Shown here: positions 19,789 to 30,357 of the stretch, in pieces
Numbering within the stretch: position 1 is the stretch's first letter
Layout: every line of letters begins with the position of its first letter
NCBI GenBank assembly: GCA_937928795.1
Contig: CALFWB010000090.1
Coordinates: 1-36,624, forward strand
DNA: 36,624 bases
DNA from: an uncultured Anaerolineales bacterium
Lineage (GTDB): Bacteria; Chloroflexota; Anaerolineae; Anaerolineales; UBA4823
Direction: 5' to 3'
The notes under the pieces: model-generated
Told to the model about the DNA's origin: nothing
Databases searched by the model: none
The model's input: the letters and a program-made list of their open reading frames with translations, nothing else
Made by a program: the position numbers and the translations under genes

Positions 19789-20883
19789 TTACCCAAGGTC
19801 TATTGCCCCCTCCAATGCTTGGTACAGTTTAGGGAAGTTGCGCTGCCAATCGGCGCGCTCTTCGACCAACCGGCGGGCTGCTTGCCCCATGCGCTCTAGC
19901 CGATCGCGGTGAGTAAGAGCTCGTTCCATCATTTGCGCCAATGCCTGCCAGTTGCCATCGGGAAATAGCCAGCCCACTTCGTTGTTTGTTATCCACTCGC
20001 GGTTGCCGGGTATATCCGAAACAATGACCGGACGACCACAAGCCATGGCTTCCAGCATCGAAATCGAAGTGCCATCGCTGTGCGAGGCACTCACATAAAC
20101 ATCCGCCATGCAATAATAGCGGGGCAAATCCTTAAAGCCGGCCTGTCCCGGCATGGAGACCTTTTCTAGTACGCCCGCTTGAGAGAGAATTTTCTGCAAC
20201 AACAGTGCTTGGGACCCGTTTCCTAACAAGATCAAATGCGTCAGTGGATAACAGCGTCCTATTTCGCCAAACGCTTTGGCAATTAAATCGACGCCATAGA
20301 TCGGCTCCCAACTGCGAGTAGAGAGGAATACGAACCCCTCAGCCTGACCAGATGCCCGTTGGCAAGGAGAAAAATGGGTCAAGTCAACACCCCAGGGGAA
20401 GGTTACAATTCGCTGCGGATTCATTCCGTAGGCAATGGCAAGCTGGCGGATCGTCTCGCAGTCGCCCAGCAGAGCAGCGCTGCGTCTCAAGGTGAAACGA
20501 GTCAACCAGGCCATCCAGCGGCTGCGCTGAGCATCGATCAGCAGATCATATCCCCAAGACATGCTTACCAAGCGCCGAAAACCGCTGGCAGCAACCAAAA
20601 AGGCACAGGTCTGAAGCGGTCCCGCCAAGACCACTTCAGGGTTGACTTGTCTTAGCACCTCTCGCAAACTGCGGATAAAGGCAAGCAGCCGCCCATACCC
20701 GAAAGGGATCTGGTCGGCGATCCAGTGAACCCGCTGTACGCCGCTGGGTAGAGGGCGGTCCTCCAATGGACGAGCACGGTTTTCTAAATGAATCACCCAC
20801 ACAGCATCACCGTGTTCGCTCATCGCTTGGAGAAAACGGTGATCGTGGGGAGAATAGGCACGAGAAAAGTAAAGGATGTGCAG
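19789..20883 (-). CDS. Family 4 glycosyltransferase, probable CTG start
   Basis: A 364-residue GT-B enzyme of the GT4 group. The C-terminal donor domain has the EX7E-type signature LEAMACGRPVIVSDIPGNRE, followed by VGWLFPDGN. The first ATG (20823) would remove the N-terminal beta strand. In frame upstream, codons read HILYFSRAYSPHDHRFLQAM, exactly the beta1-loop-helix that begins GT4 proteins, and continue back to the stop of the upstream synthase. In that stretch no ATG, GTG or TTG occurs in frame. A CTG at 20883 lies 6 nt after GGGAGAG, so I take CTG as the start. The gene begins 3 nt after the upstream stop. Confidence 0.9.
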   Translation of the reverse strand: MHILYFSRAYSPHDHRFLQAMSEHGDAVWVIHLENRARPLEDRPLPSGVQRVHWIADQIPFGYGRLLAFIRSLREVLRQVNPEVVLAGPLQTCAFLVAASGFRRLVSMSWGYDLLIDAQRSRWMAWLTRFTLRRSAALLGDCETIRQLAIAYGMNPQRIVTFPWGVDLTHFSPCQRASGQAEGFVFLSTRSWEPIYGVDLIAKAFGEIGRCYPLTHLILLGNGSQALLLQKILSQAGVLEKVSMPGQAGFKDLPRYYCMADVYVSASHSDGTSISMLEAMACGRPVIVSDIPGNREWITNNEVGWLFPDGNWQALAQMMERALTHRDRLERMGQAARRLVEERADWQRNFPKLYQALEGAIDLG

Positions 20884-20886
20884 CGA

Positions 20887-21954
20887 TTACTCTCCCAAAT
20901 CCACCCAGCGCAGCTCCTTGCCGGCCGGCAGGTCGATTAAGGCGCGCTTGCCGATTACCTGCGGAATATCGTAGGGCAAAATGGCTCCCGGCGTTGCAGG
21001 GCGCAGCACATCGATCATTTCACGGGTCAAAACCTCGCCTTGACGGATATCGCGGGCGGCGCGCAGACAACGTCGTTGGATAATCACCGTTTCCCGTTCG
21101 TTTTCGGTGACAAATTTATCTGCCGAACCCAAGGCTGCTTCCAATTCCCGCGCTCGATCGACCATTTCCCGCCAAGTTTGGGGCGTCATTGAGAAAGGAT
21201 GGTCCGGTCCGATGCGGGTATTGTCATCGGTAAAATGCTTTTCGATCATGCGCGCTCCTAGGGCGATGGCGCCCAGAACAGTGGCATGGCCGGGAGTATG
21301 ATCGGATAATCCTAAAACCAGGTCAGGGAACATCACCCGATAGGTGGTCAAGACACGCAAATGAATATGACGGAAGTTTTCCAAGCTGCCGGTGTAGTTC
21401 GTGTTGCATTGCATCAGGGCTAGTTGAGGGTTGATCTTTAGGATCGTATGCACGGCACGTTGTACATCCCCGATATCCGAAGCGCCGGTTGCCAAGATGA
21501 CCGGTTTGCCCTTGCTCGCCATGCGCTCTAAGGCTTCCAGCCAGGTGATGTCGCCAGAACCAACCTTGTAAGCCGGCACAAAGGGATCGAGCATATCGAT
21601 CGCCTCGAAGTCGTAAGGTGAAGAGAAGTAGTCAATGCCGACCTTATCGCATTCCTCTTTTAGGATGGGCGTCCACTCGAAGGGGATCGAGGCGTCTTGA
21701 TAGACTTCAAAGACGCTCTTGTGCCACTTGGCTTGGTGCGAGACCTGACTACCCATGGCTTTGAAGCCGTAATCCGAAACGATTTTGGGGGCGCGAAAGT
21801 TTTGAAACTTGGCAGCATCCGCTCCGGCCTCTTTGGCAAGATGGATGAGCATTTTGGCGCGACCGAGATCGCCATCGTGGTTAGCCGAAATATCGGCAAT
21901 AAAATAGGTGGGGTGTTGTTCTCCAATGATGTGAGAGCCGATTTTTAAGTCCAT
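20887..21954 (-). CDS. N-acetylneuraminate/nonulosonate synthase with SAF domain (NeuB/SpsE/PseI-type, paralogue 2)
   Basis: A 355-residue PEP-condensing synthase. The TIM barrel (about 1-280) contains FIADISANHDGD, AAKFQNFRAPKI, YKVGSGD, ILATGAS, LSDHTPG and MIEKHFT. The SAF domain (about 287-350) has RRCLRAARDIRQGEVL and IGKRALIDLPAGK. All main parts of a functional NeuB-family enzyme are present, unlike the shorter paralogue at 6615-7571. It makes a nine-carbon 2-keto-3-deoxy sugar acid from PEP and a six-carbon sugar. Which acid (sialic, legionaminic or pseudaminic) cannot be fixed, although PseB nearby favours a pseudaminic-like product. AAGGAGGATT lies upstream of the ATG at a slightly long distance. 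Confidence 0.94.
   Translation of the reverse strand: MDLKIGSHIIGEQHPTYFIADISANHDGDLGRAKMLIHLAKEAGADAAKFQNFRAPKIVSDYGFKAMGSQVSHQAKWHKSVFEVYQDASIPFEWTPILKEECDKVGIDYFSSPYDFEAIDMLDPFVPAYKVGSGDITWLEALERMASKGKPVILATGASDIGDVQRAVHTILKINPQLALMQCNTNYTGSLENFRHIHLRVLTTYRVMFPDLVLGLSDHTPGHATVLGAIALGARMIEKHFTDDNTRIGPDHPFSMTPQTWREMVDRARELEAALGSADKFVTENERETVIIQRRCLRAARDIRQGEVLTREMIDVLRPATPGAILPYDIPQVIGKRALIDLPAGKELRWVDLGE
20890..20896 (-). promoter_or_regulatory. Shine-Dalgarno deciding the CTG start of the GT4 gene
   Basis: GGGAGAG on the minus strand lies at the very end of the NeuB/SpsE-type gene, 6 nt before the CTG at 20883-20881. No comparable site precedes the ATG at 20823, where the upstream bases read TTTTCTCCAAGCG. 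This supports initiation at the rare CTG codon. Confidence 0.65.
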
Positions 21955-21979
21955 ATAAGGTTCAATCCTCCTTCTCTGA

Positions 21980-22912
21980 TTAATATATCAAGGAGCTCGT
22001 TTGGCTCATCGAGCGCAGGCGCTCAGGATAACCTTCTCGATAGAGCGCAACGAAGCGCTGTAAACCTTGATGAATGGTTGGAAGAGGTCGGGGAAACACG
22101 CTTTGCAGCTTGGCAACCGAAAGGGTCATGTTCGGTGAGCGGGCAGCGCGTAAGCCGGCTTGGGTCACCGAGGTGGGTCGGACAAGGTTTGCATCCAAGC
22201 CAAAAGCTTGCGCCAACTGAACGCCAAACTCGTACTTGCTGATTGCTTCCGGCGCAACCACGTGATAGAGGCCGCTTAAGTCCAACTGTATCATCGTGAG
22301 CAAAATCTGGGCTAAGTCATTCGCTAAAAGGGGGCAAAAGAACACATCTGCAAAACCTGGGGTTTCCTTACCGGCGCGCAGATTGTTGATAAAGAATTCC
22401 GCCAGACTGCGTTTGCCACTTAAGCTCCAGCCGTAAAAATTTACCCGCACGACCAAGGCTTGAGGGTTGTTGGTCAAAACAGCCTGCTCACCAGCCAGTT
22501 TGGTTTGAGCATAGACGCTGAGGGGATGCGGCTCATCCTCTTCAGTGTAATTGCCGCGCTGACCGTCGAATACCGCATCGGTGGAGACGTGCAACAGGCG
22601 CGCTCCGCCCTTACTGACATCCTCTGCCAGCTTTGCGGGCAAATCGGTATTCAATTTTTTTGCCAGCGGCGGGTCAGCCTCGCAAGCCTCTAAGTCTGCC
22701 AGCGCAGCACAATGGAGGACCCAATCAGGCGAAACCTGCTCCAAGAGCTGCCGACGAGCTGCGTCATCGGTCAGATCGCATTGCAGAACGGTAAAGGGAG
22801 CTTGGCGCAGGGTATGCCGATGAACAACTCCATAGACCTGATGTAAGCGACTTGCTTCTATGGCGAGATTGAGACCTAGTAAGCCGCCGGCACCGCTGAT
22901 CAAAAGTCGCAT
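21980..22912 (-). CDS. RmlD-like sugar-nucleotide reductase (SDR)
   Basis: A 310-residue extended short-chain dehydrogenase of the dTDP-4-dehydrorhamnose reductase (RmlD) type. It has the nucleotide loop GAGGLLG at 7-13, WVLHCAAL, HVSTDAVFDG and the catalytic YAQTK. It would reduce a 4-keto sugar nucleotide. RmlA, RmlB and RmlC are absent from the window, so a true dTDP-rhamnose route is not demonstrated. The neighbouring PseB dehydratase produces a 4-keto sugar that might be its substrate. I start it at ATG 22912, directly before the Rossmann motif. An in-frame TTG at 22981 would add a hydrophobic leader that SDRs do not have. Confidence 0.88.
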   Translation of the reverse strand: MRLLISGAGGLLGLNLAIEASRLHQVYGVVHRHTLRQAPFTVLQCDLTDDAARRQLLEQVSPDWVLHCAALADLEACEADPPLAKKLNTDLPAKLAEDVSKGGARLLHVSTDAVFDGQRGNYTEEDEPHPLSVYAQTKLAGEQAVLTNNPQALVVRVNFYGWSLSGKRSLAEFFINNLRAGKETPGFADVFFCPLLANDLAQILLTMIQLDLSGLYHVVAPEAISKYEFGVQLAQAFGLDANLVRPTSVTQAGLRAARSPNMTLSVAKLQSVFPRPLPTIHQGLQRFVALYREGYPERLRSMSQTSSLIY

Positions 22913-23027
22913 TGCGGTTGCCAAACAGACGAGTAGGATAAACAGCCCTACGGCTGAACAAACCCTGTATTTCCCAAGCAAAAACCAGAAAACCTAACCA
23001 ATCCATACCGTAAAAAACCCTACACTA

Positions 23028-24020
23028 CTACGCTACCTCAGCTTCGAGATCGTTGATAATGGCTTGAATCTCCTCAATCGTTAACCAGTGCGGGTTGGTA
23101 TCGCTGGCATAGCGGAACCCCTCCGGCAAGGGTTGACCACGCTTTTGCCAACTGTGACCAAACCACAACTCGGTGGTTGGCTGCACCACGTACATATCGT
23201 CCAATTCTACGGTCGAACGTGCCTCGTCTTCGTGGATCAACATCTCATGTAGTTTTTCACCAGCGCGAATGCCGATAACCTCCAACTTGGCATCAGGGGC
23301 AATTGCCCGCGCTAGATCGACAATCCGCATACTGGGGCTTTTGGGGATAAAGACCTCGCCGCCTTCCATCTGCTCAATGCAGCGGATAACGAAACGAACG
23401 CCATCCTCCAAGCTGATCCAGAAGCGGGTCATGCGCGTGTCGGTAATCGTCAGGCGGCCGTTTTCACGTTGCTTAAGAAACATCGGCACCACACTGCCGC
23501 GGCTGCCGACCACATTACCGTAGCGCACGCAGCTAAAACGGGTCGACTTGCCGGCAGCATAGGCATTGCTCTGCACGAACAACTTCTCGGAAGCCAACTT
23601 GGTCGCTCCATAAAGGTTAACGGGGTTGACGGCTTTATCGGTGCTGAGAGCCACCACTTTTTTGACATTGCAATCGAGGGCAGCCTCGATCACGTTGCTG
23701 CTGCCCAGGATGTTGGTTTTGATGGCTTCCATGGGGTTGTATTCGCAGGCTGGCACCTGCTTAAGCGCAGCAGCGTGCACGACAATATCGACGCCGGCCA
23801 TGGCGCGGCGCAGACGCTCTAGGTCACGCACATCGCCGATGAAATAACGCAAACTGGGATGGTTAAAGCCGCCGGTTTGCATCTCGTGCTGTTTCATCTC
23901 ATCGCGGCTAAAGATGATCACCTTCGCCGGGTGGTACTCTTCCAGCATGATCTGGACAAATTTTTTCCCAAAGGAACCGGTTCCACCGGTAATCAAGACA
24001 ACTTGATTCGACCAATCCAT
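23028..24020 (-). CDS. pseB: UDP-N-acetylglucosamine 4,6-dehydratase (inverting), PseB type
   Basis: A 330-residue SDR with GGTGSFG at 12-18, HAAALKQVP and the PseB-type active-site stretch LSTDKAVNPVNLYGATK. The FnlA/WbjB group instead reads INAMGISK there, which helps the assignment. PseB converts UDP-GlcNAc to a 4-keto-6-deoxy-L-sugar, the first step towards pseudaminic acid. The next enzymes of that route (PseC aminotransferase, PseH acetyltransferase, PseG hydrolase) are not in the window, so they are elsewhere or the product is used differently. It lies between the capsule-type transferase (24 bp upstream) and the RmlD-like gene. Confidence 0.92.
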   Translation of the reverse strand: MDWSNQVVLITGGTGSFGKKFVQIMLEEYHPAKVIIFSRDEMKQHEMQTGGFNHPSLRYFIGDVRDLERLRRAMAGVDIVVHAAALKQVPACEYNPMEAIKTNILGSSNVIEAALDCNVKKVVALSTDKAVNPVNLYGATKLASEKLFVQSNAYAAGKSTRFSCVRYGNVVGSRGSVVPMFLKQRENGRLTITDTRMTRFWISLEDGVRFVIRCIEQMEGGEVFIPKSPSMRIVDLARAIAPDAKLEVIGIRAGEKLHEMLIHEDEARSTVELDDMYVVQPTTELWFGHSWQKRGQPLPEGFRYASDTNPHWLTIEEIQAIINDLEAEVA

Positions 24021-24044
24021 GATCTTAACTCCAAAATAGTTATC

Positions 24045-25664
24045 TTAGCCAATGACTTCTCCGCAGAGGGCAGAAAATGTCGCCCCAAACTCCCTCATGC
24101 CCTCCTCCGAACAAACTCTGCTTAGGGGCCATTGTGCAAGGTCGTCTCTAAGGTGTAAATGCCAAGGGAATGGCATCGGATACTCAAAAAAGAACACATA
24201 AGCATAATGCCATGCCGTTTCGACTTGTTCCGGAGAAAGCCAGAGAGATTGAGGATCGCTTACAGCCTTCTCCAGGAGATTAAAATAGTCTTCCCATGTA
24301 GCGGGATCAAACGTAAAGCCTTTGTGGCGATAATGAGTTTTCCCACCCACGATCACAGGCAGGCCACTCATCGCCATCTCCAAACCGGTGGTGGTTGTAT
24401 AAACCAAACCCAGAGTGGCTAATTCAATCAAATCGTAGGTGTTGACTGGGTCTTCAGCACCAATGAGCCGAAAATGAGGAGGAAGTTCGGGCACCATCGA
24501 AGCCACGATCTCTTTCACAGAAGGTCCGCGCGTATATCTCTCGCCGGGGTGAATGCGGATCATCAAATCCACTTCCGAATGCTGAACAAAGAATTGAACT
24601 GTGCGCTCGATCCACTCAGTCATATTTTGGCTGAAGACTTGTCGATTGAGGGTCAGGCTGTCACCAATGACATTGGTAGCCAAGAGGACGACCGGCTTGG
24701 TTTCCAAAGCAAGATGGGAGCGTGCCGACTCAACGCCCTGACGAGGGATTTCTTGCCAGCGGCGCGAGAAATTTCCCCATAAATCCGCTTGCGTTCGGGA
24801 TTGAAACAGCGCCGCCAATTTCCTCCTCTGTTCGTCCAAAAAAGGTTGAGAAGCATAAGATCGCCAGATCGCCTCAGTATTCTGCAACATCACCTCATCG
24901 TTCTGGGCTATCCAAATCCGTTGTCGCTGCTCGCCAAATTCATAAGTAACGGTCGGTATCTCCAAAAACCTAGCAACTTGATAAAAAGCCCCGAACTCAA
25001 GGATACTCCCGTTGGGAATTAGGACCACATCAGGTCTCTCCGTTTCCAACCAACGCAGCGCCGCTTGAGCTGCAAGGCGATTCTGCTCTAAGCGCAGAGC
25101 ATAAAGCCGTCCAGCCTCGCTTTCCAAGTCACTCAGATCAAAGTTCTCGATTTGTAAGGTGTATTGCGTATCCCGCAAAGTGACCTGCTGAACAGCATAG
25201 TCCAATGCGTCAGGTAGATAACCATTCTCCGCTCGTTGAGCCCATTCATAAAGGGAGAAAACCTTCACATAAGGCAAAAGATTCGCCAGCACACCCTTAA
25301 TATAAGCATTCTGAATACGAATACTAAAGGTACTCAAGCGTTGCCGCCAAGAAGAGAAGGGCAAAAAGGCTAAAGTCACCGAGTTTCCCAGACAAGCGAG
25401 CGCCATAGCCAGCAGGGCAGAGTGTTGCAGCCATAACTTGTAACTACTAAAGAGCAAAATTCGTCGGCGGTGATTTTTGGAAAAGGAAGAGCCATTGAGG
25501 ATTGCTTGCGCTTCAGTTTTCCATTGCGGAATCTGTTTCTGCAGGCTTTGCAGGGAAGCCTTCCGACTCAGCGGTCTACCTCGATAGAAAATCCGCCAAT
25601 AGACTTCTGGCAGGAACGGCAGTTGACCTAACGCCTCTTTTAGCTTACCCTTGTTCAAACGCAT
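24045..25664 (-). CDS. Capsule polysaccharide synthesis (KpsC/KpsS-like) GT-B protein
   Basis: A 539-residue protein without clear membrane segments. Its C-terminal third carries LMIRIHPGERY and, later, TTTTGLEMAMSGLPVIVGGKTHYRHKGFTFDP. This matches the donor-site pattern of capsule-synthesis (Kps) and related transferases, where a conserved small-residue loop and E are followed by a G-x-x-x-Y-R-G/K-x-G-(F/L)-T element. An N-terminal Rossmann half (about 60-230) is less conserved. In ABC-exported capsules KpsC/KpsS add Kdo linkers to the lipid end; a related linker or chain role is plausible. Its start overlaps the Wzt-like gene by 20 bp, and GGGAGG precedes the ATG. Confidence 0.8.
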   Translation of the reverse strand: MRLNKGKLKEALGQLPFLPEVYWRIFYRGRPLSRKASLQSLQKQIPQWKTEAQAILNGSSFSKNHRRRILLFSSYKLWLQHSALLAMALACLGNSVTLAFLPFSSWRQRLSTFSIRIQNAYIKGVLANLLPYVKVFSLYEWAQRAENGYLPDALDYAVQQVTLRDTQYTLQIENFDLSDLESEAGRLYALRLEQNRLAAQAALRWLETERPDVVLIPNGSILEFGAFYQVARFLEIPTVTYEFGEQRQRIWIAQNDEVMLQNTEAIWRSYASQPFLDEQRRKLAALFQSRTQADLWGNFSRRWQEIPRQGVESARSHLALETKPVVLLATNVIGDSLTLNRQVFSQNMTEWIERTVQFFVQHSEVDLMIRIHPGERYTRGPSVKEIVASMVPELPPHFRLIGAEDPVNTYDLIELATLGLVYTTTTGLEMAMSGLPVIVGGKTHYRHKGFTFDPATWEDYFNLLEKAVSDPQSLWLSPEQVETAWHYAYVFFFEYPMPFPWHLHLRDDLAQWPLSRVCSEEGMREFGATFSALCGEVIG

Positions 25665-26934
25665 AAGCCTCCCTTTCGATCTGCCAGCTCAAGCGTGGGC
25701 GGATGAAGCCCTGGCGCACTTCAAACCACTGTTTACCGGGCGCCCCGGTGCTATCAACGGTGAAATTCAGGACATTCGGCTCGTGAAAATAGCGCTTCAG
25801 GCGATAGACACTGGCGTTTAAGCCGAGGATATAACGCCCGTCATTGAGTAAATCGGCCGGGATGATGCAGCGGCTAACGTAGTGTCCAGCCGGGCGAACG
25901 CTGTATTTCTCGTACATCTCGCCATCGTCTGTATCGAAGGAGGTAAAGATGGTCTCACCATGCGTATTCATCAGATAAATTCCGATCCGTAACCCGTTAA
26001 TGGCACTTGCTAGTTCATATTCCACTTCCACTTCAACGGGCTCGGTTGAGCGCACCGTTTCAACTACCATACCTTGCGGATTGCGGAGGCGCAAAGCGAT
26101 CGGACGGAAAGGATAGGAGTCGGCTGGGATTTCTTCCTTCGGCCAGCGTTTTTCACCGCTTTGCGACAGCCCAGAACTGAGATAGAAATCCACTGCCTGA
26201 TTGGACGGCGCACGCATCAGCATCCGCCCGCCTTCCAGAACAATCGTTTCTTGGGTGAGACGTAAAATTGCCGACATGTTATGGCTGACGAACAACACCG
26301 TGCGCCCTTGGCTGGCGACATCGCTCATCTTGCCTAGGCACTTACGCTGAAATTCTGCATCACCGACGGCAAGCACCTCATCAACGACCAAAATTTGCGG
26401 CTCAAGATGGGCTGCCACGGCAAACGCCAAGCGCAGATACATGCCACTCGAATAGCGCTTGACCGGCGTGTCGATAAACTTCTCGATGCCGGAAAACTCG
26501 ACAATTTCATCGAATTTCTTCTGGATTTCGGTACGCTTCATCCCTAAGATAGCGCCGTTTAGGTAAATATTTTCTCTCCCCGTTAACTCGGGGTGAAAGC
26601 CGGTGCCAACTTCCAGCAAGGAACCGACCCGCCCATGGATTTCGGCATAACCCTCGCTAGGTTCGGTAACCCGAGAGAGGATTTTCAGCAAGGTGCTTTT
26701 GCCGGCTCCATTGCGCCCGATGACGCCCAAAACCTCACCTTGCTTTACTTCAAACGAGATATTGCGCAAAGCCCAAATCGTTTCATGCTGGGAAGGAAGA
26801 CCATAACGCAGAACGCGATAAGGATAGAGGACTGCCTGCGTCAGGGCATCTCTCAAGGTGGGATAATAATCGTTCTGGACTCCAATGCGGTATTGCTTGC
26901 CCAGATTGTCAACGCGAATGGCAAGGTCACTCAC
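25645..26934 (-). CDS. wzt: Polysaccharide ABC transporter ATP-binding protein with C-terminal glycan-binding domain (Wzt)
   Basis: A 429-residue ATPase. Walker A GRNGAGKST is at 73-81, the signature YSSGM at 161-165 and Walker B ILVVDE at 181-186, as in Wzt/TagH/KpsT exporters. Residues from about 260 form an added beta-rich domain like the C-terminal domain of Wzt, which binds the end of the polysaccharide and selects the finished chain. The start is GTG at 26934 behind a purine-rich AGGGAAAGGGAAA. With Wzm (16 bp upstream) it makes the glycan exporter, so the polymer is completed in the cytosol before export. This agrees with the absence of Wzx and Wzy. Confidence 0.96.
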   Translation of the reverse strand: MSDLAIRVDNLGKQYRIGVQNDYYPTLRDALTQAVLYPYRVLRYGLPSQHETIWALRNISFEVKQGEVLGVIGRNGAGKSTLLKILSRVTEPSEGYAEIHGRVGSLLEVGTGFHPELTGRENIYLNGAILGMKRTEIQKKFDEIVEFSGIEKFIDTPVKRYSSGMYLRLAFAVAAHLEPQILVVDEVLAVGDAEFQRKCLGKMSDVASQGRTVLFVSHNMSAILRLTQETIVLEGGRMLMRAPSNQAVDFYLSSGLSQSGEKRWPKEEIPADSYPFRPIALRLRNPQGMVVETVRSTEPVEVEVEYELASAINGLRIGIYLMNTHGETIFTSFDTDDGEMYEKYSVRPAGHYVSRCIIPADLLNDGRYILGLNASVYRLKRYFHEPNVLNFTVDSTGAPGKQWFEVRQGFIRPRLSWQIEREAYAFEQG

Positions 26935-26949
26935 TTTCCCTTTCCCTCC

Positions 26950-28832
<1,883 letters not shown>

Positions 28833-29843
28833 TCATTGCACGATGAACTGCGCATTACGATGGCGGCTATCAAGCGGGTCGCGGAAAATGCCTACTTGGA
28901 GAGCAGACAAGACCTCGCGGATGCCATCATCCACCGTGTAGAACGCCTGAAAGCCCAGTTGGCGTTGAATCTTCTCAAAGGAGACCGAGAGATCGCGCAT
29001 GTCTCCGCCAAAGGTCATGTCTTTATAGGAAACGCGTGTTTCCGGCAGCCGTTTCAGGATCAGGGCAACAATTTGGTCTTTAGTGTAATTGCCTTGATCG
29101 GAACCGAGGTTATAGACTTGACCTCGAATCTGCTCCAGAGGGCTTTGCAGACCTAATAGTATACCGCGAACAGCATCGCGCAGATGGACAAAAGAACGGG
29201 AATAACCGCGCTGATAGATCAGCAATTCGCGTTTCTGATATGCCTCAAGGACAAATTGGTTGACGATCAGATCAAAGCGCATCCGCGGGGAGAGACCATA
29301 AAGGGTTGCCAAACGCAAGATGAGGGAGGCACAATTCCCCTGCGCGCTGAGCAAAAAGCGCTCAGAGGCGATCTTCGTTTCGGCGTAAAGCGACTGAGGG
29401 TTAAGCGGGCTTTCCTCTGTGACCGGTTTGCCATCTGGCGCCAAACCATAGTTGCTGTAGGTAGAAGCGTAAACAAAACGTTCAACGCCTAGCTCCTCTG
29501 CCTGCTCATATACCCTTTGGGTGGCTTCGACGTTATACCGCCAGGCTACCTGTCGCCCGACTGCTTGGCAAGCCGGAAAACCGGCCAAAGCCGCTAAATG
29601 AACCACGGCAAACGGCGCTTGCCAGTCGCGGCGCAGGTTATCTTTGACGGCGCGCGGCTCCCACACATTGGCTTTGGCAAAGTGAAAATTGGGATGCGAG
29701 AGATAAGCTAACAGAGACTCGCCCCCATAGAGCAGCTCGTCCAAAGCCGTAACCTGATAGCCTTGTCGCAACAGCTCACCGCACAAGGCAGAACCAATAT
29801 AACCGGCGCCGCCGGTGACCAGGATATGCTTAGTTTCCTGCAT
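28833..29843 (-). CDS. NAD-dependent sugar-nucleotide epimerase/dehydratase (SDR)
   Basis: A 336-residue extended SDR with the loop TGGAGYIGS at 10-18, VVHLAALAG, YASTYSNYG and the catalytic YAETK. This is the GalE/RmlB/WbiI-like pattern. The exact reaction (epimerase, dehydratase or reductase) and substrate are not determinable. Its start overlaps the regulator by 14 bp, so it is the first enzyme gene of the polysaccharide unit and translationally coupled to the regulator. Confidence 0.9.
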   Translation of the reverse strand: MQETKHILVTGGAGYIGSALCGELLRQGYQVTALDELLYGGESLLAYLSHPNFHFAKANVWEPRAVKDNLRRDWQAPFAVVHLAALAGFPACQAVGRQVAWRYNVEATQRVYEQAEELGVERFVYASTYSNYGLAPDGKPVTEESPLNPQSLYAETKIASERFLLSAQGNCASLILRLATLYGLSPRMRFDLIVNQFVLEAYQKRELLIYQRGYSRSFVHLRDAVRGILLGLQSPLEQIRGQVYNLGSDQGNYTKDQIVALILKRLPETRVSYKDMTFGGDMRDLSVSFEKIQRQLGFQAFYTVDDGIREVLSALQVGIFRDPLDSRHRNAQFIVQ

Positions 29844-30324
29844 GGTTTTTCTTATCCATCAATAAACGGACTTTTACGCCGTCAACCTGTAGCACAGGCA
29901 ATGTTCCATCCTCGCTGAGGGTAATGCCCTGCTCCAAGCAGGTTAGACGGCAAATCTCAGCGATATCCCCTTGCCCCTCGATGCGCACACTACGATAGCC
30001 GGCTTGTTTCACCTCTGCCAGCAGTTCCTGAACGCGCTGGCGGGTACGTCGGTATAGGCGCATTGATTGCTCGATGTAATTAATCGTCAAGCGGGCGCGA
30101 AAGGCAATCCCTTCTGGCGTGATAATGTAGCGCAATTTGCGCCGCTGGGCGCGTTTGACCTTGACATAACCTTTTTCGATTAGACGGCGCAAATGCCAAT
30201 TGACCGTTCCGACCGCCACTCCAAGCAGATCAGCCAGAGAGGCTTGGGTGACATCGGGATCATCTTCAATTTTTTCTAGCAGCAACATTTCCCGCGCCGC
30301 ATCGGTTTGCGCTTCGTAGTCCAT
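29830..30324 (-). CDS. EPS-associated MarR-type winged-helix transcriptional regulator
   Basis: A 164-residue protein. Residues about 20-75 form a winged helix (TQASLADLLGVAVGTVNWHL, then IEKGYVKVK), followed by YIITPEGIAFRARLT. This pattern matches the MarR-like regulators that head exopolysaccharide operons (TIGR04176 group). Those are usually about 110 residues. The extra 50 residues here (VRIEGQGDIAEICRL, then LPVLQVDGVKVRLL) look like a small alpha/beta sensing domain. As first gene of the unit it probably controls the whole operon, perhaps through the dyad at 30341-30357. The ATG at 30324 is preceded by a weak GGAAG. Confidence 0.88.
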   Translation of the reverse strand: MDYEAQTDAAREMLLLEKIEDDPDVTQASLADLLGVAVGTVNWHLRRLIEKGYVKVKRAQRRKLRYIITPEGIAFRARLTINYIEQSMRLYRRTRQRVQELLAEVKQAGYRSVRIEGQGDIAEICRLTCLEQGITLSEDGTLPVLQVDGVKVRLLMDKKNHAGN

Positions 30325-30340
30325 CTTGCTTCACTTCCAA

Positions 30341-30357
30341 AATTCAATCGCTGAATT
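30341..30357. promoter_or_regulatory. Operator-like dyad at the head of the polysaccharide operon
   Basis: AATTCA (30341-30346) and TGAATT (30352-30357) form a perfect 6-bp inverted repeat with a 5-bp spacer. It overlaps the 3' end of the -10 hexamer and the likely start of transcription, a usual place for a repressor site. The adjacent MarR-type regulator is the obvious candidate ligand (autoregulation); this is inference. Confidence 0.5.

Noticed and set aside
22913-23027. Terminator in the gap between pseB and the RmlD-like gene (CAGCC-GTAG-GGCTG followed by TTT)
   Set aside because: A 5-bp stem and three Ts are too weak to claim, and the genes downstream continue in the same pathway.
23028-24020. 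Assignment as FnlA/WbjB (UDP-FucNAc pathway)
   Set aside because: The active-site region reads NLYGATK as in PseB and not the NAMGISK type of FnlA/WbjB.
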